From: Podospora comata
Taxonomy: Eukaryota; Ascomycota; Sordariomycetes; Sordariales; Podosporaceae
Direction of reading: 5' to 3'
Length of the DNA: 64,000 nucleotides
NCBI GenBank assembly: GCA_017354895.1
Contig: CP071496.1
Span: forward strand, 1,550,001-1,614,000
The notes beneath the pieces are model-generated. The model did not search any database, was not told the origin of the DNA, and worked only from the letters and a program-made list of their open reading frames with translations. Of this stretch, positions 41,421 through 54,553 are shown piece by piece. The translations under genes and the position numbers were made by a program. Each line of letters opens with the position of its first letter. Position 1 is the stretch's first letter.

Positions 41421-44096
41421 CTATTCCAGAATGATAACCGTCTCCAACCTCAAATCCCGACTGCTCGCCCCGATCTGAACCTTGTACTCTCCCCTCCTCA
41501 TCCTCCACTGCTGCTTGACGACATCCCACACACTCAAGTCCCTTCTTGCCAACTCAAAGATCACCTGTCTTGTCTCCCCCGGCGCAAGAGGTCCAACCTT
41601 CTTGAACCCTCTCAGCTGTCTAACCGGTGTCTTCCCGTCCTTTTCAGAATTCGGCACACCGAGATAAAGCTGCGCAACCTCTGCTCCGTGCAGATCGCCA
41701 GTATTGGTGATGTGACATGTCACTACCGCCACTACATCCCACAAGTCTGGATGTCCGCCTTGAACGATTTCCTTGTTTTTCTCGGGCCACTCCCCCATGT
41801 TGGTATCGACACGGGGTTTGGCAGTGATATGCAAGGATGAATACGAGAATGAGGTGTAGCTCAATCCAAACCCGAATTCGAATCTGGGTGTGATGCCATC
41901 TCTGTCAAAGGCCCGGTAATCGAGCAAGACACCCTCTCTGGAAAAGTCATCTTCGGGAAAGTCTTCGTCTTCTGCTCCTGCTGGATCGAGGACAGCGCCG
42001 TAGTCTTGCTCTGATTTGGCAATGGTGTATGGCAGGCGGCCGGATGGGTTGACGTCGCCCCAGAGAATGTCAACCAGACTGTTGCCGGATTCTTGACCTG
42101 GTAGGCCGGCCATGACGACGGCTGTTACGTTGGGGTGGGTGATGAATGCTTCGACTAAGCGGATGCTGGTGGAGTGGACGATGACGATGGTGTTGCTGCA
42201 CCAGCTGGCTACGTTGAGCACGAGGTCGTCGCTAAATTTGTCGGTCAGGTTCTTTCTGTCGAATGACTCGGATGCGTAAGAGTTGATGAAGACTGTGCAG
42301 GCGTCTGCGTTGAGGTATGGCGTGGGGTTGCCAGACCAAAAGTCCCAGCGAAGAATGCCCCCTTCTTTCCGTACTCGATGCTGAATCGCCTCAAACGGGC
42401 TGACCACATACGGCGGTGTGGTACTCCCCGATCCACCCCCAGTAATCAAGGTCCCATTAAACGTCTCCCACCTATAATTCTCCTCATACCCACCCCCATA
42501 CCGATCCCTGTTTGTCCACGGACTGGCCTTCACCTGAGCATCATACCCAAAAACGCAAACAAACCTCCGCTTCCTCCCCAACGGCAACGTCCCCTTCTCA
42601 TTCTTCACCACCACCGTCCCCGCCGCCCCAACCTCTCTAATCAACCCCCCATGATCCTCCATCACATCCACCGCCCCATGCTTCTCCAAATTCCCCCATA
42701 TCGCCCTCTCCGGATATCCCCTATCCTGGCCAAGCAGATACCACCCCGCCAACACCCTCCTCGCCATATCATCCACCCTCTCCTCACTCACACTCCCATT
42801 CCTCACCGCCTCCTCCAAACTGCTCCCCCAAAACCCCTTCCCCGGCATCACCAAATCCAACCCGGCATTCGCACTCCCCACCCCACTGACCTGCCCATCC
42901 CAATCACTAACCACAAACCCCTCAAACCCCAACTCTTGCTTCAACACCCCATTGATCAACTTGGAATTCTGACACCCATACGAGTGGTTAACCCGCTGGT
43001 AACTACACATCACCCCCCCCATCCCCTCCTTCAACCCCTCCATAAAAGGCCAAACATACACCTCATGCAACGTCCTATCATCAATCTCGGCACTAACAGC
43101 ATGTCGTCTATTATCCCAATCCCACCTCCTCCTCGTCTCCTGCTCATTTCCCACCCAGTGTTTCCCCACCGCTACCACACCCTGCTCTTGCATAGCTCTT
43201 GTCACCTTCCCAAATAACTTTCCCGCCAGATAGGGGTCTGGTCCTCCCCCTTCCCAGCTCCTCCCCCCTTTGATTATCCTGCCTATGGGCCCGGCGACGG
43301 GACCAAGAGCAATGTTCACACCGCGGTTGTGAAACTCCCTACCTAAGGCGCGGCCATAAAGGGACATGAGATCTGTGTCAAAGGTCGCGGCGAGATGGAG
43401 ACCCGCGGGAAAGGCGGAGACATATTCCTGGCCGCGGAGAGAGGCAGGGCCATCGGCTATGCAGAGGGAGGGGATGGATAGTCTGGGGATTGGGGCGGTG
43501 TTACCCACGCAAGGGCCCGCATGGCCGATGGTGAGGTTGAGTTTTTCTTGGAGGGTGAGGTTGGAGACGAGGAGGGAGGCAAGGTGGTGGGGGTGGGACC
43601 AGAGGGGGGTGGTACCGTTGGCGGTTGCTTGGTAGGGACAGTAATGTTAGTACGAGAAAAATATATTGTTTTGAGAAAGTTGTGCCCCGGTGATCAAAGG
43701 TTGCGGTATGAGTGGGTTGGTTTGTAGTGTTGGGTTACATTGGATGTAGCTATAGGTATGTGTGGTCGATCATAATAGGGCTGATATCATAGAATAGGGG
43801 CAATACATACGGGCAGGATAAACCGGTGGACTGCGGCCATAGAATGGAAGATCTGAAGGGGCCTTGTATGGTACAAACTCATCCCTGTGCTCTTGCTCGA
43901 TGAGGATAGGCTTTTGATGATTTCGAGATGTGTGCGGGTTGGCGAGGGTTTGAATGGCTGACAGCACCGAGAGGGCGGCCTTCTTGGTGCTGAGCTTCCA
44001 CTTTGGGGTCTTGCCAACTGCACTTCCTCCGCCTGCAGATCGTGGGTTTGGGCCCCAGAAGCTGGCATAGCGGCCAATGTTCTCGAGACACTTCAT
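41421..44096 (-). CDS. Glycoside hydrolase family 3 (beta-glucosidase-like)
   Basis: The protein hydrolyses terminal beta-linked sugars from oligosaccharides or glycosides. Exon 1 (43811-44096) and exon 2 (41421-43627) with a 183 bp intron (GTATGT, GTACTAACAT branch, CCAAG acceptor) give 830 aa in frame. The catalytic (alpha/beta)8 barrel shows IPRLSIPSLCIADGP, VNIALGPVAGPIGR, VGKHWVGNEQE and the nucleophile Asp in FVVSDWDG. The second alpha/beta domain carries VVMAGLPGQESGNSLVDILW and NPSGRLPYTI. A C-terminal fibronectin-III-like domain begins near FEFGFGLSYTSF and ends with the FELARRDLSVWD region. The N-terminus of this model lacks a signal peptide, which is unusual for secreted GH3 enzymes. 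A further upstream exon is possible: a hydrophobic stretch near 44220-44290 could encode one, but no clean ATG was found. Confidence 0.93.
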
Positions 44097-47000
44097 GATG
44101 GGCAGGATGATATGTGTGGTGAGTTGTCGGGCTAAGATGGTAGTGGTATGCGGCTATCAATGCATGTCACAAAGCTGGGTGGCGATTCGTTAGGCTGGTA
44201 CCGAGAGCAGGCCGGGCAGATAGCGGCAGTGAGAAACAGGGTCACCAAGACAGCCTGACGGATGATGAACGAGTGAGATGAGTGAGATGAAATCGATGTT
44301 GTATGACAAAAAGTCCTTCTTTTTGTGAGAGTGAGATCTTTCTGACCGCCTGTCGTTTGTTGAGAGCTGCACATGGGTTGTTTGCTGCAAGGCCCGGGCC
44401 GCGGTGTGGCCATGGCGGGGTCGGTCCCGGTGCGCTGGGTCACCAGCAGGGCATCCGTCAGCATCCAAACCTCAACTGTCGAGGGGTGTCATCCATCATC
44501 AACCATCCCATCTTTCTTTGTTCCAAGACCTCATCAGAGTGATGTATCCCATGGAGTCGAAAGCTCCCCTCATTTGGATACCGCCACACCCAAGGTAATA
44601 ACCGATGTTTCATGCTGCCTAGTACCTCCAAGTTCACACTCAGGATCATCCCTCACAGGTGAGTCATGAAGAAGCAAGGTATGCCCATGCTTTATTTGCA
44701 GCTTCAATATAGCTTCATGTGACACCAAACCATCCCCCATCGAGCAGGTCCCTCTCTCAGCCCAACAGCACACACGATGCAACTGCCCGTCGGGACAGAG
44801 CAGAATTGCATCGTGGCAGCACATACACCCAAGCAACATCTTATCGCGATAAAGTGATCCCCAGTCGCCCCCATCCAATCGATCATGACCACCACCACCA
44901 CCACCACAAGAAATATCCAGGCGCTTGCCTCGCTTTTATTTTTCTGGCCTCAATCCAATAAATCTTGGTCACAGAATGAAAAGAGTGGCAAATGAGCGAG
45001 CCCCTTGAAATAAGGACCAATCTTCAAAACACCTCAAAACCGGGTTAATCCAACCGCCATCCCGCAGAGGACCTACCGACCTACCCTATCGCATCTCGCT
45101 CCGTCCCGCTCTTCCCCCGCGGCGCCGTGGACCAATTCCCGAAAGGCCCAGCCACAAAATGCACAACCACCCTTGAGCCATCACCAGCCGGTTTGACAAC
45201 CACCACTTGATGAGAATTATCCGGGTTACTATTCATTGTCTCGGCCGGCAAGGCGGGCTCCCAATATCATCCCCTCCCGGGGCTGGAAAGATGGGGAGAA
45301 ATACACAGGAGGGTTGCTCGCCCTTCTTTGTACTCTGTATCACAGATGGTGGAGAGTAGCCTCGGTGTAGAATACGAGAACGCCGAAGCATCGCGAGGCT
45401 CGCCTGATCAAGGTGAGTTTACCGAGCGGGAAGCGGTTGACGCCGTTGAGGTGCATCTGCAACACAATGCCAATGATAATGTTAAGCTTTTGCCCATCTT
45501 ACCTCGCGTCTGCGCAATCCCGTCATTCTCCCCTCACTTCTGATCAGGCACAAATATCGATATTACCCCGCATTGGGGGGGGAGAAGACGCGTCGGGGTA
45601 TGGAGAAATACCTCGCGCAAGGCGCGTCCCGGGGTATAGGAACATATCAGCGCATTCTCTGGCTGATAGTGGTGCGCTTGAAGAAATTGCCTGTCACACA
45701 ATAGGAATGTCGAACCCTAGCCTTGTAATCCCATCACGCAACGAGGTATGTATTGGCAAGACAGAGTCAGGTGTTGGTGTGTATGATGCCGTGGAACGGA
45801 GCACGGCCGTCGTGCCTAGCTCCCCCGTGGGACAATGGACCTCCAAGGTGAGGTGTGCAACCCGGGTCCGAGGACGGGAACGGAGGGAGGAAGGGTGTTG
45901 ATGATCAATCCTTGGTAGAACTCACCGGAAATTCTGTGAGGAAAATTGTCTCCAAGCCGACATCTCCCCGTCGTTCCAAAGGCCCGAGTCCAGAACACTT
46001 CTCCGGATATTGCCCCCGGTAGTGCGAAGTAAATCGCGGAAGATCCCTTCCCTCTTCTGGTACTTCCGAGGATCCGCTATCATCTCTCTCCCCACCGCGA
46101 CCCGGAAATCGTTCCAAGGCAACGGGAAAATTGCCCAGCAACCACAAGTGCCACGAGGGGAATTCCCACTGGTTTCAGCCTTGATCAGGAGCTAATTCCC
46201 AACACCCGGCATGCAAACCTTGGAAAGCAATCGACGATTTCCACGATGTGCCGGTCATAATGACGACGACGACATTGCCGAGTGATCACGGCGGTGTCCG
46301 ATATTGCGCACAGTGGAGTTTTGTTCACTTTTTTTTGCATTTCTCAGCTCCGGGGCTTCGGCCTTGGGTGGAGAGGAAATTTACATTTTCAGCTTGTTGG
46401 GTAATGAGAAGAAGCAAAGGCGGCGCAGAAGTTGATTGCTGGATCTTTTGGTGGTGGTGGTCGTGGAACAAGTCAGCCATGTCGGCGTGTTTTCGAAATT
46501 CCTTCTGTCGGCGCCGAAGGCGAGGCTTTGTGCTGCCAGTCATGCCCTCCGACGGCACCGCGGAGGCCCAGCCAGTGCCTTGCATTGTAACAAGTGCGAT
46601 GCTGAGAAACCGTGATACCTACTGTTGGGTCTTGTGCAGGTAGCAAATGGTTTCTTTTATCATCCCTTGGTTGGGGGGGGGGAGGGGGGGCGATCGGCAG
46701 TGTTCAAAAGAATGTCCTTGTCGCAGGATGGAGCTGTTTGTTCTTCATTCAGCTCCAGCGAGATCGCGAGACATGCGCTTTGATGTCTCTGCATTTTGTT
46801 GACTTGAACCCCTATTGCCCCTGCAGACTGCGCAAGCTTGCCCTTCCTTTTGGCTCTTGTTCTTCTGTCGGATCTCAGGATGAAGCCAGATGATGAATCG
46901 ATTGCGATCTTTTGCATCACTCACAGGCCCAGGGGTGCTGAAAAATCCAGGGGGCTCTCGTGGGAGTGGAGGTTGCGTCCCCGCGGGGCCAGCCCCAATG

Positions 47001-49978
47001 AGGTTAAGCGTCAGGAACAGCCGTTTTATTGGATCGCGGAAGCATTGACGGGCCCGTGATGGTGGGACGGATGTGCGCGGTTAACGGCCAGGAGGGGAGG
47101 GGGGCGTGAATATAGCCATCAGGGGGGAGAAGGCGGGAAGCAGCGAGAACGCTTGTCGAAGGTTGGAACACTTTTTGACTTCTGACAGCCAGTGGCTCCT
47201 GAACTGCCTCTTGGCAGATTTTGGTGATGCTCCTCATGACGGCCATCTTCGGGGCTGCTTTTGTGCCTGGCCGAGGATGCCCGGCTCACTGCCGAGGGCC
47301 CGACCGGCCGTAGCATTTCCAGACTGTTATTTCTCTGTTGTCCGAGGTCGGGTGAGGTCTGTCCGCTCTGCAACCCTCTCGACGGCCTCGTCACATCGTG
47401 CGGAGGGAAACGAATGGGCGGGAGGCGCCAAAACGGGCTCGCTTGGCCGGTCCAATCGGGAACAGATGCTATCACCATTGGTAAGTTGAAATTGGGACCA
47501 TTTCTTTGTTTTCCGACCGTGAATTCGTTTGAGGCTCTGCGTCCATGTCCGCACACCGTCACTGGATGCACTTGTCCGCCGTGCTGGCCACAGAGATCAC
47601 CCCACGATCGTCTGCAGGCCTCATTCGTTTGCCTTCAGGAATTCCCACCAGGATTGACGCCATCCATCCATGGTGACCAAGATGCGGGGGTGTGCATCTT
47701 CCCTGCCCCCTTTCCCCCGCACTCTTTTGCCGCCCTGTGACAGAGACTCGAAGGAGGGATTTTGGCGGCGCAGAGTAAAGGAGAAGGATAGGTGCTGCTG
47801 CTTGGTTTGCTTTTGTCTTTTCATAGCGCCGATGCAAAGCGTTGATCGAGTTGGAGTCTTGGATCTTTTGGGTGGTTGAAGATGGTGGGGCGGTTGCGGA
47901 AGGCTGCCGGAGGCAATCGTCCAGTGCCACGATAGCAGCGACCAATCTGCACTCAGGATACGCTTCAGAAAAAGGGGGGTTGTATTCCGTCGTCTTCTGT
48001 TCTGGACCCTGAACATGTCTCGGAGTTCTTCTTGTAGTGACGTGAAGTGCCAATGGGAGGATTTGGCTGGAGAGTTGTATCATGAAGCTGATCCGGGGCA
48101 CAGTGGGGGAGGATGCGCAAACATCAAAACCAATGCCGAATGGTGAGTGCCGGATGCCGAATCTTGTCCTCTTCTAACCAACCGCTCCAGAGTTTGCTTC
48201 CGAATTCAGCGGCAGATAGGCTGAAAAGGGGGCAATGGGCAGCGGAAAAGGGTTACAGCTTCATGCGTACCGTGCAGTGTGCCGTGACATGTTCTGTTTC
48301 TGCCCTCGCAGCTCCTGCATCTGCGCCATGGAAACCATCACTTTCAGGGCGGCGGACGAAGTGTTGAAACTAGCGTAGGCTTCGTAAGGTAGCGTGTGCC
48401 ATTCTCTTCTGAAGCTGGGCTGACTTGTCGCCCCCATTGTCTCTTTCTTTCCACTCGGTCGGGAACACAAAGTGTGCACACAATTAAAGCGCAAAAGTTG
48501 CATGTCATGGATCCGTATGAGACTGTTCCAGGTCGACACAGGCAAGGAGGTGCTGGTTCGAGGTCATGGCAACGGGCAGCAGTTTCCCCTCGCACAGCTC
48601 GAGGCACTGACCAGTCGTTTTCGTCTGTTTCCGTTTCCAAAATTTCTTCTTCATCCCCTGTTCATTTGTTGCGTACACACCCCACTGTCCCCCACCTGAA
48701 GCTCTCACGCAGGTCCTGACCAATGAAGAGCGGTGACTGCTGTCGGTGCACGGACTCATATGGGGCCGAACGAGTCCAGGGAAAGGGGTCACAGCCAATG
48801 ATGAACCCCAATTCCGGGATGTCTCGGGGTCTTAGGCACACGCCCCTCTTCGGCGGTTTGACAGCAAGATGCTGGCCTGCCTGACTTGATCTCCACCTGC
48901 GCTGGGAGTGTGCCGTGGATGCAATCTTGCCCTGGGCCGCTGGACCTGGCTTGTCTTCTCCCAAGGTCCTGCTGCTTTTCCCCAGATCCAAAATCTCGTC
49001 AGATCCCCCCCCGTTCTAGGTTTCCAACCTCACCTCACCTGTCGATGCTTTCTTCAACTGCCGGTCCTGTTCTCGCGCCGCTCTTTTCCCTTCGCAACAT
49101 ACTCGTTGATCCGCTCATTTGCCTGTCGAACCGACCACCCGCGTAGCACTCGACCGATTCCGAAGATAGACCACACGAGACACATTCTTTTGATCCGAAC
49201 TCGATATCTTCACTTTTGCCACCCTTCTTCAGCCCAAGCAGCTCAGCTCAGCTCAGTCCAGGGCTCAATACGAAGTACCGAAGTCAACTACTGCCGCCGG
49301 GCTATTCTGCCAGGAACCATCCACGGGACGGTGCAGCATCAACGTGCCACTGCCGTTTAACTCCGTACCGCATGTCGATTCGATAGCCTGCGCCCGCCGC
49401 TTCACCCCTATCTTGGTCGTTTATTTCACTGGAACTGCCTCCCAACTTGTTTATGTTTCCGCAGCAATCCCCTTGAACTGGTTTTTTTGGTGGACGCTAG
49501 GCTGTTAGCTGGGAGACATCAACTCTTTTGGCCACGCTAATGGTGAGTGAGCACCTGATCAACATTCCCCCGCCCTATAACCTGGTCTGCCAGTCGGAGC
49601 TGGACCGCTCCCCTGTGAATTCACCCGGTTGCCCCAACTCGTTGGAAAAGGATCGGGGACTCGGAGAAGGCAATTTTGGTCAGGCAAGGGCGTTGGGCTC
49701 TTGTCGATCATTTTGGTAGACCGCTGTTCTCACCTTCATTTCACATCCAGCTTCACATCCCAACTCTTTATGAGTGAAAACCCGCCAATGTGTGCAAATG
49801 AGTTATGCTGACAGGTTCCCTTTTCATCCAGTCTGTGTGATATCCACCCGAGTTGTATTGGTCAATTTCACCGCCCCTTTCGCTACATCTTCATCTGCCG
49901 CTTCTCCTGCGCGGTGCATCACCAAGTCAAGAATCGACAAGCTTGCTCATCGATTGAATAGACAAACAGTTTCTCAAC
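44097..49978. other. 5.9 kb gene-free interval between divergent genes
   Basis: No convincing protein gene or RNA gene was found. It holds low-complexity tracts: CCA repeats at about 44887-44909, G-runs at about 46673-46692 and scattered C-runs. The last 450 bp look like the transcribed leader of the 49979 gene. A GTGAGT donor at 49543 and a TGCTGAC branch with TCCAG acceptor near 49831 could delimit a leader intron. The length suggests extensive regulatory sequence or an unannotated non-coding transcript. Confidence 0.5.
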
Positions 49979-52900
49979 ATGAACCGGTTCAGGACAAAGA
50001 AGAAGCAGAAGGAGGTGGAGGCACCGACGACTCGGTCGAGTGAGGACTCGGAGCAGTCGTCTCTTCCCTTCAGAGGGTTTCGCAATCGCAAAAAGGTTCA
50101 GCAGGAGACCAAACCAGAGTTCGATCTCGCCACTGCTCTTCCTTCCACCGATGATTTCCGGACCAGTCTGTTGATGTCTAACCTCTCCGCCCGGTTCTCC
50201 ATGTTGAGGGAACAAGATGATCCAAACACCAAGATTGGGAAGGCCAGCGATGACAGCGTATTATACCCAAATCGACAGTCCCGCATGGCCGACTTTGGGT
50301 TCTCTGGTGGTGCTGGTTTGGCTGACATCGCTGAGGTGGAGTCGATCAGGGCTGCTACTTTTTTGCGAAAAGACTCTTTTGCGTCTGATGACACCGACGT
50401 GAAAGGGGGTGTTATGAACCGTTCAAAGCCGCTAGAGGGCAACAACTTGTTTGGCGGGCGACAAAAAGTTTACAAAATTCCGGCTGGGTCAAAGGCTACT
50501 GCAGGAGGCCTGGGAGGACGGGCTTTGTACGACGACGACGTTCCAATGTCGGCTTTTCAGAAATGGAGACAAGCTGAACGGGAGAGGTCTATGGAGAGAG
50601 GAGAGCCTCAGTCAGATCAGCCCGAAGAAGATGTTGAGCCAACGCTGTCGGCATCTCCTCCACCCAGTGCGTACAACCAAAAAAGGGAGACATCCTCAAC
50701 CATGTCATCGGCTTCCAACTTGGCTCGCAACTCCACAGCGGCCACTTCGATTACCTCTCAGACTGCCAATAGCGTCAAGGATTCGTCCTCAGCGGCAACT
50801 TCCTCGACTACCGCGAATACTGGGCCGGTCACGAGAGCGAGACGGCTGTATGAGCAGGGTCTTAATCAGGATCTACAAGAGCAGCAATCCTCTGCCTTGT
50901 CTCGTCTTGACACAATGACCCGCCAAAGACCCTTTGGCACCCGCAATGACGCAGGCGCGGCACCTTCCCCCTCAACTGCCTTTGCTCTCGACAGATCAGT
51001 GAGCGAGAGACGGGCAATGTTGGCAAAGGCTAGCGCCCCAAATCTGAGGACCCCCAGCTCTGCCACCACTGCGTCTCCTGTGAGCTCAGCGAGCTCAGTT
51101 CCGAAGCCTTCGCCTCAGCCTGAAGCAAAGACAAACTTCGGCGCCGCACCCCCTCTCAGTCCACCCATCAGCGAGACCGGCGAACAGCCCTTCCTGCCAA
51201 TTCAGCCAAACGATGTTGGCAAGGCGACGGCCCTTGGCATGTTCCAGAAGCCATCGCAACCGTATGATGAATCCACGTACGCCCGGCGCCAGATTCAGCT
51301 GCAACAGGGCAGGGAGACGCCTACCCCAAAAATCAGCCTCGATGCCAGCAGCAACCTTTCGCCGCCGTCACAAGCCTCACAGGGAATGCCGCCAACCCCT
51401 GTTCCCGACTCCGAGCTTCCAACCCCACCGATCATCTCCAACCTAAACCTGTCTCTCTCCACACCCGACCTCAGCCTCCAACGCCCGGCTGACGAGGACC
51501 ACCCAGCTCTCAGGCAATCAGCAATGCCTACCCCTCTCTCCGTCACCCCAAGGGTTTCTAGCCCGCCTCCGACCATTCAGACATCGTCTGAAGAGTCTGA
51601 AGAGCCAGTGCCAATCGATTCGCCAACCCTGGGCCCAGCTCCCGGCTTGGCTGGCTTGAGCGGCATGGTTCGCCAACACCTGCGTAGTGAAAGCACAAAC
51701 TCGTCGATCTACGACGGCGGACCTCAGACATCAGGCGTTGACTCCCGCTTCAACACGACACTGTTCAGCCCATCTATTGTTAACGACCTTGCGTCCCGCT
51801 CAAACCCTTGGATGAATGGTGATCAAGAGTGGGCTGTTTCGTACTACGGCGGTAACCCTGACAAGGAGCCAGCTCCAGAGACAGCTAACCCAGATATAAC
51901 CCCCGAAGCCAAGGCCGATATCACCGAAGAAGAAGTCGATGAGTTTGCCACCCAGCTCGCCGATGCCCGCCGTCGTGTCAGAGAGAAGTTGACGTCGTAT
52001 GTCGAGTCCGATAGCAGCAGAGCCGGTTCCCCTGTGCCCCAAGAGGCGGCGCCTCCCGCATCATCAACATCATTGAGTCTTGGTATCCTCAAGTCGAAGT
52101 CGAGCAAGGGTTCCATTGTGGAGCGATCGCGAAACACTAGCGCTGCGCCATCGAAAGTCACCAAGATGCTGGGAATTGGTGCTGCAACCATGAGCACGTC
52201 TCCGTTGCCAACTAAGCAATCCTTCGATGACAAGGATGTCTCGACACTTGCCACTATGAGAGAGGAGTCCAGGCAGCAAGAGGCCGAGTCGCAGGACACC
52301 CGCCATTCTTCGGAATCAGCGACTAGCGGTGAACCAGCGACCAAGCCAGAGGATGAAGACAGTTCCCGTACTCCTCCTGGTCTGAGAGCGTTCCAGAAAG
52401 CCAGACGGGAACTTCAGAAACGCAAGGAGCTGGAGACGCTGGCGCGCCGTCAAGCCACGCAAACATCAGCCGCTGCCGATGGTCAAACACCCCTTCAGCC
52501 ACCCCCTAGAGCTGACCGTAGCATGAACCAACGCTCGCCGCCGAGCGGCGATAGGAGACCGCCTCCCGTAACATACCGGCCACGTGCTCCCAGTGACGAA
52601 AGCAACTACAGCAACTCCCCGAGTGGACGCGATCGCAGTGGCTCGGAGAGATCGGAGGGTGGTGGTCGTTCGCATAGCCGCCCTCCTCGCCTGATGACCA
52701 ACGGCAACATTATGTCTCACGATCAGTTGGCTCCCTGTAGTGCTCGCACACCAATGATGCGCTCTCCTGGTCTGCCAGGGACTGACATCAAGGGGTCTCC
52801 CATCATGCCTCCTCATCCCTATCCCGGCCGCGGGGTTCCGTCACCGGCCGCCTCTCCCATGCTCAACCAGTCGAGATCAGTCGGAAATCTGGCTCTACAC

Positions 52901-53572
52901 ACGAATCGCCTCGGTATTGACGTCCACCCCGGGCAACCCTCACCCATTTCTCCCATGGGCCTCCCGTCCCCGTCGCCCTATGGTGCTGGAGCATCGCCCT
53001 CGCCGGTTGGAACACCCACTTCGTTCGGTCCCCGGATAGGTCGACAACCATCAGTCTCTCAATCGCCAGCCTTGGGACCGGTGAATGCGAAGCGAATTGT
53101 CGACAAGCGAGAAATTTCCGAGCCCACGCTCATGTCAGCCACCACTCGCGTCCCAACCGTTAACCTCCCCCACCAGCGTGCTATGGGCCCGGATGGAAAC
53201 GATAGAGGACGCCCGTATCCGGAGTCGAGGTCACGTTCGAGCAGCCGCGGGGGTGCGCCGCCGCCTCTGCCTCCGATCAATCCACGACGCAGACGAGATG
53301 ATTCGAGTGCTGGACGCATGCCGGAAGATTCCGGCATGGCTGCCCCGAGGTTGCCTTTCGCCAGCCAAGCGAATCACAGTGCTTCCAGTCTTGACCATGC
53401 CAGCGAAGACGAGATGGGCCGCCGCAGATTGCGCAAGGCCAGGCCCTCCGATGGACCTACTCCCCCAAGCCCAAGGACCTCTGGCGGAACTCGGGACAAC
53501 AGCCCACCATTTCTTGCCAAGGGCCCTCTGCCGAGGATGAACCCAGGCATGGGCCCCGGTGGCATGATTTAA
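49979..53572 (+). CDS. Large disordered Ser/Pro-rich protein, unknown function
   Basis: This single-exon gene gives 1197 aa. The first 200 residues look structured or at least conserved in character: a basic start (MNRFRTKKKQKE), LSARFSMLREQDDP, MADFGFSGGAGLADIAEVES, FGGRQKVYKIP and DVPMSAFQKWRQAERERSMER. The remainder is dominated by Ser, Pro, Thr and Gln and is probably intrinsically disordered. It has an acidic patch before VDEFATQLADARRRVREKL, a short coiled-coil-like segment near 800-835 (LRAFQKARRELQKRKELE) and an Arg/Pro-rich C-terminus. No enzymatic motif, membrane helix or signal peptide is visible. The composition fits a signalling, cytoskeletal or RNA-associated scaffold with many phosphorylation sites, but that is inference. 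Its promoter interval is the longest in the window. Confidence 0.9.
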   Translation: MNRFRTKKKQKEVEAPTTRSSEDSEQSSLPFRGFRNRKKVQQETKPEFDLATALPSTDDFRTSLLMSNLSARFSMLREQDDPNTKIGKASDDSVLYPNRQSRMADFGFSGGAGLADIAEVESIRAATFLRKDSFASDDTDVKGGVMNRSKPLEGNNLFGGRQKVYKIPAGSKATAGGLGGRALYDDDVPMSAFQKWRQAERERSMERGEPQSDQPEEDVEPTLSASPPPSAYNQKRETSSTMSSASNLARNSTAATSITSQTANSVKDSSSAATSSTTANTGPVTRARRLYEQGLNQDLQEQQSSALSRLDTMTRQRPFGTRNDAGAAPSPSTAFALDRSVSERRAMLAKASAPNLRTPSSATTASPVSSASSVPKPSPQPEAKTNFGAAPPLSPPISETGEQPFLPIQPNDVGKATALGMFQKPSQPYDESTYARRQIQLQQGRETPTPKISLDASSNLSPPSQASQGMPPTPVPDSELPTPPIISNLNLSLSTPDLSLQRPADEDHPALRQSAMPTPLSVTPRVSSPPPTIQTSSEESEEPVPIDSPTLGPAPGLAGLSGMVRQHLRSESTNSSIYDGGPQTSGVDSRFNTTLFSPSIVNDLASRSNPWMNGDQEWAVSYYGGNPDKEPAPETANPDITPEAKADITEEEVDEFATQLADARRRVREKLTSYVESDSSRAGSPVPQEAAPPASSTSLSLGILKSKSSKGSIVERSRNTSAAPSKVTKMLGIGAATMSTSPLPTKQSFDDKDVSTLATMREESRQQEAESQDTRHSSESATSGEPATKPEDEDSSRTPPGLRAFQKARRELQKRKELETLARRQATQTSAAADGQTPLQPPPRADRSMNQRSPPSGDRRPPPVTYRPRAPSDESNYSNSPSGRDRSGSERSEGGGRSHSRPPRLMTNGNIMSHDQLAPCSARTPMMRSPGLPGTDIKGSPIMPPHPYPGRGVPSPAASPMLNQSRSVGNLALHTNRLGIDVHPGQPSPISPMGLPSPSPYGAGASPSPVGTPTSFGPRIGRQPSVSQSPALGPVNAKRIVDKREISEPTLMSATTRVPTVNLPHQRAMGPDGNDRGRPYPESRSRSSSRGGAPPPLPPINPRRRRDDSSAGRMPEDSGMAAPRLPFASQANHSASSLDHASEDEMGRRRLRKARPSDGPTPPSPRTSGGTRDNSPPFLAKGPLPRMNPGMGPGGMI

Positions 53573-54553
53573 GCATCACTGCTACCACCACCAACTTTTC
53601 CTTGTCTCTTCGTACCCGTTGTTCTCTTCTAATATTCCCCCGCGTTTTTTCTCTCCATTGTCTTGCAGACATGTTTTTTTTTCATATATTTGTTTATTTT
53701 CCTTAATGTACATTTGGCCCAGGCCAAGGTCATGAGGCTATGAAAACCCGAGATACCTCTGTAAAACTAGACTGCGTTTAGGTGTGTGTACATGTGTGGA
53801 CTGGGAAGGGTGGAAAGGGGGCGGAGCTTGAATTGGTTTGGTTTTTCTTTTTTTGTTTGTTAGGTCGTGGTTAATGGGTTTCTGGACTGGCTGGTTCTGG
53901 TATTGTTCAAAAGAAGTGATATCCCATATGTTGATGTATTTTTCTTGTTTTATCTTTGTATCACTGACAGCTTTTTTACTTGTGAGGACCGACTGATTCT
54001 GTACTGAGCGGGTCGAGTACCCGCGCTTTATGTACCAGTCGCTGAATTTATTGTGGAAGATGTTGTTTGTATGTAGCGTATCAGAGCCACATTTGAGTGG
54101 GGGCTTGGTGGATGGGGGATTTTGTAGTTGTAGTTGAGGAAATTGAAACAAACAATCAGTCAAATGAAGGTTTTTGGGTTTGAGAGTGTCGCTGATGTGG
54201 AAGGCTGCCGCTGGAGGGGCTATGCTTGGAGGATGAGGGGGGTTGATGGTTCGTGGATCTCAACCGAAGTTACCCCATTGGTGGCGTTGCTTTGCCTGCG
54301 GCTCATGTATTGCTCTCTCACCACCACCCCCGCTTCGAGGTCCGGATTTTGCACTTTTCTCTCTTGGCTGTTGTAACTTGATTAGGAGAAGTACAGCCTT
54401 GACAACAGCATTTATTGTCATATACAGCCATAAGTTGGTTAGGAGTGGTTGTCAAATTCGCCATTTCTTTTAGTTTCTGCTTCATTTGCTCAAGGCACTC
54501 GCCCCGTCTTACCCAACCGGCCCCACATATTCCGACGTCACCTCGTCCTCACC
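53573..54553. other. 3' region and spacer before GNAT gene
   Basis: 981 bp without a gene, mostly T-rich 3' region of the large disordered protein. No RNA gene is recognised. Confidence 0.5.

Noticed and set aside
42378-43217. 279-residue Pro-rich plus-strand frame
   Set aside because: It lies wholly antisense to the well-supported GH3 catalytic domain.
45300-48800. Several 100-180 residue frames on both strands
   Set aside because: Overlapping on both strands with no motif, splice pattern or consistent composition.
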